This document shows positions 36,034 to 46,259 of a DNA stretch of 64,000 bases, piece by piece (positions within the stretch are counted from its first letter, which is position 1; each line of letters begins with the position of its first letter). The notes beneath the pieces were generated by a model, which was not told the DNA's origin, did not search any database, and saw only the letters and a list, made by a program, of their open reading frames with translations. A program made the translations under genes and the position numbers. The DNA is from AP-15 sp963799085 (GTDB lineage: Bacteria > Pseudomonadota > Alphaproteobacteria > ATCC43930 > CGMCC-115725): positions 124,001-188,000 of the forward strand of contig CAWCWA010000010.1 of assembly GCA_963799085.1 (NCBI GenBank), read 5' to 3'.

Positions 36034-37512
36034 GTGAGGTTTGCCGGCGGCCGGACCGCCCTGTTTGCCCTGCTCCTTGCGTTGGTCCTGGGCATTGCGC
36101 CGTCGGGCTGGGCGCAGCCGCCGGAAACGACGCCGTTTGCCGAACTCTTCGCCCAGTTGGCGGCGAGATTGGTCGGCGTCGTCGTCAACATCTCGACCAC
36201 TCAAGTGAATGCCGCGCCGCCGCCCAAAGGCGGGGCCGAGGGACAGCCGCCGAATCCCGGATCGCCGCTCGACGAACTCTTCCGCGATTTTTTCGGCGAC
36301 AAGGGCGGACCCGGCGGCCCCAATACGCCGCCCAAAATCGCCTCGCTGGGTTCGGGCTTCGTCATCGACCCATCGGGGTACATCGTCACCAACAACCATG
36401 TGATCGCCAACGCCGAGCAGATCACCGTGACATTGTCCGACGACACGATGCTGCAGGCCAAGGTCGTCGGGCGCGACGCCGTGACCGATCTGGCGCTCTT
36501 GAAGGTCGAGCCCAAGGCGCCGTTGCCGGCCGCAACCTGGGGCGATTCGGCCACGGCCAAGGTCGGCGATTGGGTGCTGGCGATCGGCAATCCGTTCGGC
36601 CTCGGCGGATCGGTCACCGCCGGCATCATATCCGCCACGGCGCGAGACATCCACGCCGGGCCCTACGACGATTTTCTGCAGACCGATGCGTCGATAAACC
36701 GCGGCAATTCCGGTGGCCCGATGTTCAGCCTCGCGGGCGAGGTCATCGGCATCAACACCGCGATCTTCTCGCCCTCGGGCGGGTCGATCGGCATCGGTTT
36801 CGCGATCCCGTCCGCCTTCGCTCGGCCGATCATCGAACAGCTCAAGGCGACCGGCAAGGTCGAGCGCGGCTGGATTGGCGCGCGCATCCAGCCCGTCACC
36901 GACGAAATCGCCGAGGCGATCGGGCTCGACAAGAGCCGTGGTGCCATGATCGCCGCGATTGACCCGGGGAGCCCCGCGGCGCAGGCGAAATTGCAGCCGG
37001 GCGACGTCATCACCTCCTATGACGGCAAACCGATCGACCGCAGCCGGCAATTGCCGCGGCTCGTCGCCGATACGCCGCCTGACAAGACGGTCAAGCTCGG
37101 CCTGTGGCGCGACGGCAAGGAGCAGGAGGTCGAACTCAAGGTCGCGGTCCTCAACCCGAACCGGCCGGCCCCGCCACCGCCCGAACCGGAAAAGCCCAAG
37201 CCGCCGCCGACGGTCGACGCGCTCGGCCTCAAGCTCGCCAAACTGACGCCCGAGACCCGTAAGCATTTCGCAATTCTAGAGGCAGCCAAAGGTGCCGTCA
37301 TCGCCGAGATCCCGCAGAACAGCCCCGCCGCGGCTCAGGGTCTGCGCCCCGGCGATCTCGTCGTCGCCATCAGCCACGAGCCGGTAGCTAGCCCCGAGGA
37401 GGTGCAGCAGAAGGCCGCCGCCGCCAAGAAGAACGGCCACAAGAACGTGCTGGTCCGCGTCGAGCGCGAGGGCAACACCCGCTTTATCGCCCTGCCGGCC
37501 GAGGGCGGCTGA
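36034..37512 (+). CDS. Periplasmic DegP/DegQ-type serine protease (copy 1)
   Basis: HtrA-family protease and chaperone for misfolded envelope proteins. It has a signal peptide (TALFALLLALVLGIAPSGWA), then a trypsin-like domain with His in YIVTNNHVIANAEQ, Asp in VTDLALLKVEP and Ser in INRGNSGGPMFSLAG, then two PDZ domains (IGARIQPVTDEIAEAIG; LGLKLAKLTPETRKHFA) with a Pro-rich linker. The start is GTG at 36034 with GAGGAG upstream. Its stop abuts the stop of the convergent oxidoreductase gene. A longer paralogue is at 43947-45545. Confidence 0.93.
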   Translation: MRFAGGRTALFALLLALVLGIAPSGWAQPPETTPFAELFAQLAARLVGVVVNISTTQVNAAPPPKGGAEGQPPNPGSPLDELFRDFFGDKGGPGGPNTPPKIASLGSGFVIDPSGYIVTNNHVIANAEQITVTLSDDTMLQAKVVGRDAVTDLALLKVEPKAPLPAATWGDSATAKVGDWVLAIGNPFGLGGSVTAGIISATARDIHAGPYDDFLQTDASINRGNSGGPMFSLAGEVIGINTAIFSPSGGSIGIGFAIPSAFARPIIEQLKATGKVERGWIGARIQPVTDEIAEAIGLDKSRGAMIAAIDPGSPAAQAKLQPGDVITSYDGKPIDRSRQLPRLVADTPPDKTVKLGLWRDGKEQEVELKVAVLNPNRPAPPPPEPEKPKPPPTVDALGLKLAKLTPETRKHFAILEAAKGAVIAEIPQNSPAAAQGLRPGDLVVAISHEPVASPEEVQQKAAAAKKNGHKNVLVRVEREGNTRFIALPAEGG

Positions 37513-40500
37513 TCACTCCGCCGCCAGCGCCGGCGCCGCAGGCGTTGCGCGGAAGCGGGCGAGAATGCTTGCTTCCCTGGCCTTTGCCTTCTCGATATTA
37601 GCTTCCTTGATGTGACCGAAGCCGCGGATGTCGAGCGGCAATGCCGCGAGTTCGACCGCGGCGGCGTGATTGACCGGCGAGAGCCTGGCGGCGATTTCGT
37701 CGATCAGCGCTTCGTATTCGGCGATGAGGCGCCGCTCGGTGCGGCGTTCCTCGCTGCGGCCGAAGATATCGAAGCGGGTGCCGCGCAGCCGGCGCAATTT
37801 CGCCAGCAGGCGGAACACCCCCAGCATCCACGGGCCGAATTCGCGCTTTTGCAGGTGTCCGGTCGCAGGGTCGCGATCGCCGAGGATGGGCGGGGCCAGA
37901 TGGAAGCGCAGTTGATACGGGCCGTCAAACCGCGCCGCGACCCGCGCCAGGAAATCGGTCTCAGCATAAAGCCGCGCCACCTCGTATTCGTCCTTGTACG
38001 CCATCAGCTTGAAGAGCGCGCGGGCGACGGCGTCGGTCAGACCGGTTTCGCCGGGCAGCTGCGCGGCCTCGGCCTCGCGCACCCGGCGGACCTGCGCCGC
38101 GTAGCGGGCAGCGTAGGCGGCGTCCTGGTAATCGCTCAGAAACGCGATGCGGCGCTCGATCGCCTCTTCCAGGCTTTCCGACAGGCGATGGCTGTCGGGG
38201 ACTGAGGCGGCGGGTGTCGCGCGGGCGTTAACCAGCGTCGGATCGACCGCGGCGCGGCGGCCCCAGCCGAAGGCGCTGCGGTTGAACGAAACGGCGACGT
38301 CGTTGAGTTCGATCGCGCGCTCGATCGCTTCGGCCGATACCGGCACGAGCCCTTGCTGATAGGCGTATCCCAGCATGAAGAGATTGCTTGCGATAGCGTC
38401 GCCGAGCAGGCCGGTCGCCAGCCCGGTCGCGTCGAGAAACTCGGTCTGATCCTCGCCCGTCGCCGCGGCGATGCTGTGCTCCAGCGCCGCCCCGGGGAAC
38501 ACCAGATCGGGGTTCCGGGTGAAGTCGCCGGTGATCGTCTCGTGGCTGTTGACGATTGCCCGGCTGTATCCCTGCCGCAATTTCGACAACGCATCGGCGC
38601 TCGCGGAAACGACAAGGTCGCAGCCGAGCAGCAGACCGCGCGCCGCCGGCGGCGATCCGCACCGCATGGATCTCTTCGGGCCGGCTGGCGATCCGCACAT
38701 GGCTGTAGACGGCACCGCCCTTCTGCGCGAGCCCGGTCATGTCGAGCACGGTGCAGCCCTTCCCTTCGAGATGCGCCGCCATCCCGAGCAGCGCCCCGAT
38801 CGTCACCACGCCGGTCCCGCCGACGCCGGTGACGAGCAGACCGTAGGGTTCGTCGAGCGCCGGCAAGGCGGGCTCGGGCAGCGGCGGCAGGCTCGTCTTC
38901 GCCGAGATCGCCCGCCTCGCCCTTTCTTCAACTCGCCGCCATGCACCGTGACAAAGCTCGGGCAGAAGCCCTTGACGCAGGAATAATCCTTGTTGCAGCT
39001 CGACTGGTCGATCGCCCGCTTGCGGCCGAACTCGGTCTCGACCGGCACGACCGAGACGCAGTTCGACGTCTGTCGAGCAGTCGCCGCAGCCCTCGCAGAC
39101 CAGATCGTTGATGACGACCCGCTTGGCCGGGTCGGGAAAGCGCCCGCGCTTGCGCCGGCGGCGCTTTTCGGCGGCGCAGGTCTGGTCGTAGACGATCGCC
39201 GTCACACCCGGAATATCGCGCAGTTCGCGCTGCACGGCGTCGAGATCGTCGCGGTGGCGCACCGCCGTTCCGGCCGCGAAATCGACGCCGGGCGGATATT
39301 TGTCGGGTTCGTCGGTGACGACGACAATGCGGCCGACCCCCTCGGCGGCGAGTTGGCGGGTCAGCCGCGGCACGGTCAGGCCGCCATCCATCGGCTGGCC
39401 GCCGGTCATCGCGACCGCGTCGTTGAACAGGAGCTTGTAGGTGATGTTGACCTTGGCGGCGACGGCGGCGCGGATCGCGAGCACGCCCGAATGGGTATAG
39501 GTGCCGTCGCCGAGATTGGCGAAGACGTGCGGGGTTTCGGTGAAGGGCGCCTGGCCGATCCACGGCGCCCCCTCGCCGCCCATCTGGGTGAAGGTCGCCG
39601 TCGAGCGGTCCATGAACTGCGAGAGGTAATGGCAGCCGATGCCGGCGAGCGCGCGGCTCCCCTCCGGTACCTTGGTCGAAGTGTTGTGCGGGCAGCCCGA
39701 GCAGAAATAGGGCGTGCGCAGGAACGGCACGACATTGCCGCCGCCGAGCTGCCGTTCCTTGGCCTCGAGAAAGGCGAGCCGCTCGGCGATGCGGGGCGAG
39801 CTGTGAAAGCGCGCGATGCGTGCGGCGATGACCCGGGCGATCTGCGCCGGCGTCAATTCGCCGTTCGACGGCAGGATCCAGTTGCGCTCCTCGTCGAATT
39901 TGCCGATGACGCGCGGGCGCACGTCCTCCCGCCAATTGTAGAGCTGCTCCTTGAACTGGTTCTCGATGACGGCGCGCTTTTCCTCGACCACCAGAATTTC
40001 TTCGAGCCCTTCGGCGAAATGGCGGATGCCTTCGCGTTCGAGCGGCCAGGACATCGCGACCTTGTAGAGGCGGATGCCGATCTCGGCGGCATGGGCCTCG
40101 TCGATGCCGAGATCGTCGAGCGCCTGGCGCACGTCGAGATAGGATTTCCCGGTTGTCACGATGCCAAACCGCGGCCGCGGGCTGTCGATGACGATGCGGT
40201 CGAGCCGGTTGGCGCGGGCGAAGGCGAGCGCGGCGTAGAGCTTGTATTTGTGCAGCCGGTATTCCTGCTCGAGCGGCTGGTCCGGCCAGCGGATGTTGAG
40301 CCCGCCCGGCGGCATCTCGAAATCGTCCGGCAATCGCGATGTCGATGCGCTCCGGCGCGATTTCGACCGCGGCCGAGCTGTCGACGGTCTCGGCGATCGT
40401 CTTGAACGCGATCCAGCAGCCCGAATAGCGCGACATCGCCCAGCCGTAGAGGCCGAGATCGAGAATTTCCTGCACGCCCGACGGGTTCAGCACCGGGATG

Positions 40501-41000
40501 CAGGCGTCCATGAAGGCGTATTCGGATTGGTGCGCCAGCGTCGAGGATTTGCAGGTGTGATCGTCTCCGGCCAGCAGCAGAACGCCGCCATGGGGTGCCG
40601 AACCCGCGGCGTTGCCGTGCTTAAGCGCGTCGCCGCTGCGGTCCACACCCGGCCCCTTGGCGTACCACATGGCAAAGACGCCGTCGTATTTTGCGCCCGG
40701 GAAGAGGCCGAGCTGCTGGCTGCCCCAGATCGCGGTCGCGCCCAATTCCTCGTTGATCGCCGGCTGGAAATGGATCCCGTTCTTTTGAATGAAGCGGCGC
40801 GCCGCCCACAATGCCTGGTCGAGCCCGCCCAGCGGCGAGCCGCGATAGCCGGAAATGAAGCAACCGGTATTGAGCCCGGCCGCGGCGTCGCGCTGGCGCT
40901 GCACCATCGGCAGCCGCACCAACGCCTGGGTGCCGGTCAGATATGCGCGTCCCCGATCGAGCAGATATTTGTCGTCGAGCGTGACCGGCTTCAGCGCCAT
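37513..41000 (-). CDS. Indolepyruvate ferredoxin oxidoreductase, fused subunits, four frameshifts
   Basis: Large one-chain 2-oxoacid:ferredoxin oxidoreductase (about 1160 residues) that decarboxylates arylpyruvates to acyl-CoA. Segments in order: LDDKYLLDRGRAYLTGTQAL, CFISGYRGSPLGGLDQALW, the TPP-binding CSGCPHNTSTKVPEGSRA and NLGDGTYTHSGVLAIR, ferredoxin-like CEGCGDC and CNKDYSCVKGFCP, then the gamma-type LLVTGVGGTGVVTIGALLG, and the tail AAVELAALPLDIRGFGHIKE. Shifts lie near 40330, 39068, 38927 and 38655 and are easily corrected. The ATG at 41000 follows GGAG at a spacing of six; ATG 41006 is less well placed. Confidence 0.88.
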
Positions 41001-41256
41001 CGCCATCTCCGCAATCCCCGCTGTCCTTCGGTAAAACGTAGCGATTGGCCAGCCGTTGCTCAACGCTGCTCGGCTCCGAACCGGGAAAAGGCAACGAAAC
41101 GATGCGGCACGCGGGCGTTTGCGGCCAGATATGACCCCGGAACGGGCTGCGGCGAACAGATCGGTTCTGCTGTTGGGGTCGCAATTGAATTGCGGGAGTG
41201 CGGCGTCGAAGGTAATTCTGAGCCGAGGCTGATCAGATCCCGTGCAAGGCTCCCAA

Positions 41257-42654
41257 ATGTCCCTCTCCGCCCGGCGCCGCGAGCCCGTCGACCAATCGCT
41301 GCTGGCCGCGTTGCGCCAGCTGCTCGGCGATCGGCTGTCGACTTCAGCGGCGATCTGCTCCCAGCATGGCCGGGATGAATCCTATCATCCGGCGCACGCC
41401 CCGGATGCCGTCGCCTTCGCCCGGAGCACGGAAGAGGTTGCCCGGATCGTCGGCTTGTGCGCGCAGCACAGGACGCCGGTCATTCCCTTTGGCGCCGGCA
41501 CCTCGCTCGAGGGCCATGTCGCGGCGGTCAAGGGCGGCATCTCGATCGATCTGACACAGATGAATCGGGTCCTGCGGGTCAGCGCCGAGGATCTGGATGT
41601 CAGCGTCGAAGCCGGGGTTACCCGCAAACAGTTGAACGAAGAGCTGCGCGACACCGGCCTGTTCTTCCCGATCGACCCTGGTGCGGACGCATCGCTTGGC
41701 GGCATGGCCGCGACCCGCGCCTCGGGCACCAATGCGGTGCGCTACGGCACGATGCGCGAAAACGTGCTGTCGTTGACCGTCGTGCTGGCCGATGGCCGGA
41801 TCATCCGCACCGCGCGGCGCGCGCGCAAGTCCGCGGCGGGCTATGATCTGACCCGCCTCTTCGTCGGCTCCGAAGGCACGCTCGGCGTCATCACCGAACT
41901 GACCTTGCGGCTCTACGGCATTCCCGAGGCGATCTCAGCCGCGGTCTGCGCCTTTCCGACACTCGAAGACGCGGTCAACACCGTCATCCTGACGATCCAA
42001 AGCGGCATCCCGGTCGCCCGCATCGAACTCCTCGACGAGGCGCAGATGGCGGCGATCAACAAGTATTCGAAGCTCGACCACAAGGTGGCGCCGACCCTCT
42101 TCTTTGAGTTTCACGGCAGCCCGGCGGGCGTCGCCGAACAGTCGGAAGCGGTCAAGGGAATTGCCGCGGACTACGGTGGCGCCGATTTTCGCTGGACGAC
42201 GACCCCCGAAGAGCGCTCGAAATTATGGCAGGCGCGGCACGACGCCTATTACGCGGCATTGGCGTTACGGCCCGGATCGAAAGGCTGGGCGACCGATGTC
42301 TGCGTGCCGATCTCCCGGCTCGCCGAATGCATCGGCGAGACCAAACGGGATCTCGCACAGTCATCGGTCCCGTCGGCCCTGGTCGGTCATGTCGGCGACG
42401 GGAACTTTCACCTCGTGTTCATGATCGACCCGAATCGGCCCGAGGAGATCGCCGAGGCAAGCCGTCTCAACGATCGCATGATCAATCGCGCGCTCGCGAT
42501 GGAAGGGACCTGCACCGGCGAGCATGGGGTCGGCTACGGCAAGATGGATTTCCTCGTCGCCGAGCATGGCGAGGCCGTCAGCGTCATGCGCACGCTCAAA
42601 AAAGCGCTTGATCCCGACAACATCATGAACCCCGGCAAGATCGTCCGCATCTGA
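41257..42654 (+). CDS. FAD-linked D-lactate dehydrogenase / 2-hydroxyacid oxidase (cytochrome type)
   Basis: A 465-residue flavoenzyme of the D-lactate dehydrogenase (cytochrome) / GlcD family. The N-terminal FAD-binding domain has AFARSTEEVARIVGLCAQHR, PFGAGTSLEGHVAAVKGGI and IDPGADASLGGMAATRASGT. The C-terminal domain has ALVGHVGDGNFHLVFMIDP, the acidic loop GEHGVGYGKMDFLVAEHG and DPDNIMNPGKIVRI. It oxidises a D-2-hydroxyacid and passes electrons to a quinone or cytochrome. The 41001-41256 gap is shared with the divergent oxidoreductase. The true start may be GTG at 41242, five codons earlier. Confidence 0.87.
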   Translation: MSLSARRREPVDQSLLAALRQLLGDRLSTSAAICSQHGRDESYHPAHAPDAVAFARSTEEVARIVGLCAQHRTPVIPFGAGTSLEGHVAAVKGGISIDLTQMNRVLRVSAEDLDVSVEAGVTRKQLNEELRDTGLFFPIDPGADASLGGMAATRASGTNAVRYGTMRENVLSLTVVLADGRIIRTARRARKSAAGYDLTRLFVGSEGTLGVITELTLRLYGIPEAISAAVCAFPTLEDAVNTVILTIQSGIPVARIELLDEAQMAAINKYSKLDHKVAPTLFFEFHGSPAGVAEQSEAVKGIAADYGGADFRWTTTPEERSKLWQARHDAYYAALALRPGSKGWATDVCVPISRLAECIGETKRDLAQSSVPSALVGHVGDGNFHLVFMIDPNRPEEIAEASRLNDRMINRALAMEGTCTGEHGVGYGKMDFLVAEHGEAVSVMRTLKKALDPDNIMNPGKIVRI

Positions 42655-42937
42655 CTCTCGGGTGGCCATGCGCAGGCGGCGGCGCGCGCTGCCGTCACGG
42701 CGTTAACAATTTGCTTCACTGTTGACTTTATCCTCGATATTGTCTGAGGTCTGAAAAACGAGTTCGGGCTGCGGTTGTCCTGTCAGGTGTCGGCATTTTG
42801 TCGGGCCGAGACGCCGCTCTCGTCATCGATTTTCTGCTGTGGTCTTTAGTCGGCGTCATGGCGACGCTGCATGCGAAGCAATGTGGCTTTCGTAAACCTA
42901 AAAACTGCAAGAAGGTTGGCAGCCAAAGGTCGCTGAT

Positions 42938-43870
42938 ATGGAAAAAACCGGTAAAAGAGGCAAAATCCCTCAACAAGATTGGCCGTCGATTATTGCTCGC
43001 TACGAGGCCGGCGAGACGCTATCAAGTATTGCGCGTACTTACGATTGCTCGCCCCCGGCGATCAGCTATATTGTCAGTCGCACCCGTGCGCGCATCGCCG
43101 CCGGCGAGACGCCGCAGTCGACGGGCGCGGCACCCGCCGAAACCCAATTGATCAAAGTCGCGCCGAGCCACGCAGACGCGATCGAGGCGCCGGGTAACGG
43201 CGTTGGCGCCGAGCCATCCGTTGAGCACAATGCTGCCTCCGGCGCAATGCATGCGTCCGAGCGCCCGTCCGGCGATTCGCCTGGTTCGCAGTCGCCGGTG
43301 GAGCCGCTCGCTCCGAGCCGGCCGGATCTTGCCGCTCACGGAGCCACGGCGGGCGCAAACGGCATGGCCCATCCCCACGATCAGTCTCGGGACCTGCGAC
43401 ACCCGGGAAACGGCAGCCCGGCAGCTCCCGTCGAGATGAGCGGCGGTGCACCTTCGGGAGACCGCCGCACCCTGCGCCTGGGCATGCAGCAAAGTGGCGA
43501 GGCGCCGCGCAGCGGGGAGACGGAACCCCACGGCCCATCGCCGCCCCCCAGCGAGCGCGCCGCAATGCGGCCGGCGCCAGGTGAATACGGCAGCGGCCAG
43601 GATCAGCCGCGGGCCGGCAAGGACGGCGCCTTTATCGACCAGACGCTCCGGGAACGGGTCGACGGCGACATTGTCGCCTTCCTCGCCGCTTTCGACGCCG
43701 CCCTCGCTCGCGACACGATCGAGAGCCGCACCGGCTTGCGCGAAGCAACCGACCGCCTGCTGCGGGCCGGTGCAAGAACCAGGATCGAGCTCGAACGTCT
43801 CGAAGCGCGTATGCCGCTGGCGCCGCGCGAGCGGCCGGCGCCGTCCCAGCCGCACTGGCGTCAGCGCTGA
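42938..43870 (+). CDS. HTH-domain protein with long low-complexity middle
   Basis: A 310-residue protein. The first 50 residues form a helix-turn-helix (RGKIPQQDWPSIIARYEAGE and TLSSIARTYDCSPPAISYIV), resembling resolvase or transposase DNA-binding domains and known as a conserved alphaproteobacterial N-terminus. Residues 55-215 are low-complexity, rich in Gly, Ala, Pro and Ser. The last 80 (LRERVDGDIVAFLAAFDAAL, then helices RDTIESRTGLREATDRLLR) form an apparently structured helical domain. It likely binds DNA and may be a global or nucleoid-type regulator; the target is unknown. It is convergent with DegP copy 2. Confidence 0.68.
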   Translation: MEKTGKRGKIPQQDWPSIIARYEAGETLSSIARTYDCSPPAISYIVSRTRARIAAGETPQSTGAAPAETQLIKVAPSHADAIEAPGNGVGAEPSVEHNAASGAMHASERPSGDSPGSQSPVEPLAPSRPDLAAHGATAGANGMAHPHDQSRDLRHPGNGSPAAPVEMSGGAPSGDRRTLRLGMQQSGEAPRSGETEPHGPSPPPSERAAMRPAPGEYGSGQDQPRAGKDGAFIDQTLRERVDGDIVAFLAAFDAALARDTIESRTGLREATDRLLRAGARTRIELERLEARMPLAPRERPAPSQPHWRQR

Positions 43871-43890
43871 ACCCCCGCACGATAAAATAA

Positions 43891-43926
43891 CGGCGGCGCC
43901 CCGTTTTGATCTCCGGAGCGCCGCCG
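43891..43926. terminator. GC-rich hairpin between convergent genes
   Basis: CGGCGGCGC (43891-43899) pairs with GCGCCGCCG (43918-43926) across an 18-nt loop, in the 76-bp gap between the HTH gene stop and the DegP stop. It has no clear T tract on either strand. It may act as a bidirectional terminator or mRNA end stabiliser. Confidence 0.45.
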
Positions 43927-43946
43927 CAGCGGGGGAAAAGTCTTAC

Positions 43947-45545
43947 CTATCCCTGATTGGCGCCCAGGGTCAGACCGACATATTGCGTGACGCCGTGACG
44001 ATTGAGCAGCAGGAGCGCGCTCTTCTTCGGCGACTTCTCGATCTCCTTCAGCTTGTCGACCGCTTCCTGCGGCGTGCGGACCGCCTGCTGATCGATCCCC
44101 ATCACAATGTCGCCGCGGCTGAGGCCAACTTCTTCGGCGGCGCTGCCACTTTCGACGCGCATTACGACAACACCTTGCACATCCTTGGCGACATGCAATT
44201 CCTGCCGCAGCTGCTTGGTCAGCGGGGCGAACTGCATGCCTAAGGCGCCGGCCTGGGCCGACTGATCCTCTTCCTGGTCGTTCGTGGCCGAGGCGACCTT
44301 CTCGTTATCGGACAGTTCGCCGACCTTCACCTCGACCTGCTTCTTGGCGCCGCCGCGCCAAACGGTCATCGACGCGTCCTTGTCGGGGGGAGTGGCGGCG
44401 ACGAGCCGCGGCAGATCGTGCAGTTTGCCGATATCGTTCCCGTCGTAGGACAGGATCACGTCGCCCTGCTTGAGCCCGGCCTTGGCGGCGGGGCTGCTCG
44501 GCGTGACCACCGCCACCAGCGCGCCCGCCTCGTGCGGCAGGCCGAGGCTGGCCGCGATCGCCGGCGTCACTTCCTGGATTTGCACGCCGAGCCAGCCGCG
44601 GTTGACTTTGCCGTGCTCTTCCAACTGCGCGACGATGTTCTTGGCGACGTTGGAGGGCACCGCAAAGCCGATCCCCACGCTGCCGCCATTGGGCGAATAA
44701 ATTGCGGTGTTGATGCCGATTACCTGGCCTTCGAGATTGAAGGTCGGGCCGCCGGAATTGCCGCGGTTGATCGGCGCGTCGATCTGCAGGAAGTCGTCGA
44801 ACGGACCGGAATGGATATCGCGCCCGCGGGCCGAGATGATCCCGGTGGTGACGGTTCCGCCAAGACCGAAGGGATTGCCGACGGCCATTACCCAGTCGCC
44901 CACCTGCGCCGCACTGCTGTCGCCGAACTGCACGTAGGGCAGCGGCTTGTCGGCATTGATCTTCAACACCGCGAGATCGGTCTTGGGGTCGCGCCCGATG
45001 ATCTTGGCCGGATATTTGCTGCCGTCCTGCAGGGTCACCTCGACCTTGCCGGCGTCGCCGACGACATGGTTGTTGGTGACGACATGCCCCGCGGCGTCGA
45101 TGATAAAGCCCGAGCCCAAGGCAATCCGCCGCGGCTGCTCGCCCGGCAACTGCCGGAAGCCGTGGCGCTCTCCGTTTGGGTTCTGCTGTTCGAAAAAGCG
45201 GCGCATGAATTCATCGAATGGCGAATTGGGAAAGCCGGGGATCTCATCCGGCTCGCTGGCCATCTGCTCCGCGCCGGCCTTTTGCGTCACCGATATGTTG
45301 ACGACCGCCGGAAGCACTTTCTTGACGAGCGGCGCAAAGCTCTGCTGCTGCATCAAAGCGATCGGCGAGGCCATCGTCTGCGGCGCCGCCGGAACCGCCG
45401 GCATGGCGTTGTTCTGGGTCGCGCCGCTCTCGGCCCAGACCAGCGGCGACAACGCCAGGGTGGCACCGAGACCAAAGCCCACGGCCGCCGCGCGGGTTCG
45501 CTTCAGCCAGGGGCGCCGGGGGGTTTCTGCCGGGGCGTTTACCAA
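43947..45545 (-). CDS. Periplasmic DegP/DegQ-type serine protease (copy 2)
   Basis: A 532-residue HtrA-family protease with a signal peptide (about residues 14-38, AVGFGLGATLALSPLVWA), the catalytic triad in HVVTNNHVVGDAG, KTDLAVLKINA and INRGNSGGPTFNLEG, and two PDZ domains (WLGVQIQEVTPAIAASLGL; MQFAPLTKQLRQELHVA). It starts at TTG 45545, preceded by a perfect AGGAGG at a spacing of six, which outweighs the rare start codon. It is longer than copy 1, with a Q-rich insertion near the start and a charged stretch before the second PDZ. It is the likelier main DegP. Confidence 0.93.
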   Translation of the reverse strand: MVNAPAETPRRPWLKRTRAAAVGFGLGATLALSPLVWAESGATQNNAMPAVPAAPQTMASPIALMQQQSFAPLVKKVLPAVVNISVTQKAGAEQMASEPDEIPGFPNSPFDEFMRRFFEQQNPNGERHGFRQLPGEQPRRIALGSGFIIDAAGHVVTNNHVVGDAGKVEVTLQDGSKYPAKIIGRDPKTDLAVLKINADKPLPYVQFGDSSAAQVGDWVMAVGNPFGLGGTVTTGIISARGRDIHSGPFDDFLQIDAPINRGNSGGPTFNLEGQVIGINTAIYSPNGGSVGIGFAVPSNVAKNIVAQLEEHGKVNRGWLGVQIQEVTPAIAASLGLPHEAGALVAVVTPSSPAAKAGLKQGDVILSYDGNDIGKLHDLPRLVAATPPDKDASMTVWRGGAKKQVEVKVGELSDNEKVASATNDQEEDQSAQAGALGMQFAPLTKQLRQELHVAKDVQGVVVMRVESGSAAEEVGLSRGDIVMGIDQQAVRTPQEAVDKLKEIEKSPKKSALLLLNRHGVTQYVGLTLGANQG

Positions 45546-45672
45546 TGTGTCCTCCTATCGATCGGGGCGCTCGCGTCGACGGCATGAGCGCCGTGGGCGG
45601 GCTGGGATCGCCACGACAATTGGCATTGGCGGGTGACAGCCGGCTTTCCGCCGGATTAATTCTCTGTAACGA

Positions 45673-46158
45673 TCAACCGCCGCCGATGAACGGATAGCGC
45701 GCGATTTCGACGGCGGCCGTCTCCGGCGGGATTAACGCGACATAGAACGTGTCCCGGCCGAAGCTCGGATAGCCTTGGACCCAGCTGCGCAGCGACAGGA
45801 TTTTGACATAGGCCTGCTGTCCGGGCGTCAGGCCGACATACTCGGATTGAAAGAGGTCGCGGCCGGTGCTCTCCACGGTGATCCAGTACCAGCCGGCGGG
45901 CACGTCGCGATAGAACGCCAGGCCCTGGTCCGAGACGCCGATGATCGCCCCGTTCATATAAATCCATGGCCGCCCGAGGCTCTCGGTCGGATCATAGACG
46001 CGATAGAACCACACCCGCGCCGCGCCCGCAGGAATCGGCGGCAGGCTTACCGAAGCGACTGGCGGCGGCGAGGCGCAGGCGACGAGGGCCGCCATCGCCC
46101 CCGCCGCCGACAGCCCCCGCAACCAGAACAGCAGCCGGACCGAACGCAGCGCCAGCAT
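45673..46158 (-). CDS. Small lipoprotein, DUF2846-like
   Basis: A 161-residue predicted lipoprotein. The N-terminal signal (WLRGLSAAGAMAALVACASP) ends in the lipobox LVAC. The mature part is beta-rich: ARVWFYRVYDPTESLGRPWI, then INGAIIGV-like IYMNGAIIGVSDQGLAFY and RDVPAGWYWITVESTGRDL, patterns typical of DUF2846 surface or periplasmic lipoproteins. Function unknown. It is divergent from the carboxymuconolactone decarboxylase-like gene, and DegP copy 2 lies 127 bp downstream, so a shared envelope-stress transcript is possible but not shown. Confidence 0.75.
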   Translation of the reverse strand: MLALRSVRLLFWLRGLSAAGAMAALVACASPPPVASVSLPPIPAGAARVWFYRVYDPTESLGRPWIYMNGAIIGVSDQGLAFYRDVPAGWYWITVESTGRDLFQSEYVGLTPGQQAYVKILSLRSWVQGYPSFGRDTFYVALIPPETAAVEIARYPFIGGG

Positions 46159-46259
46159 CGCGATCTTCCTTAACGCCTCGCCATTACTCGGCCGCTTTGA
46201 CCGGTGGGACGGCGCCGTTAGAGTGGTGTTGCTTCAGCCGCCAAGCCAAGGAGAAAACA

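Noticed and set aside
42715..42760. TTGACT near 42722 as a sigma-70 promoter for the HTH gene
   Set aside because: No convincing -10 box lies at the right distance, and the start is about 215 bp further on.
45630..45665. Short inverted repeat CCGGC/GCCGG as terminator of the lipoprotein gene
   Set aside because: Five-base stem in GC-rich sequence without a T tract; expected by chance.
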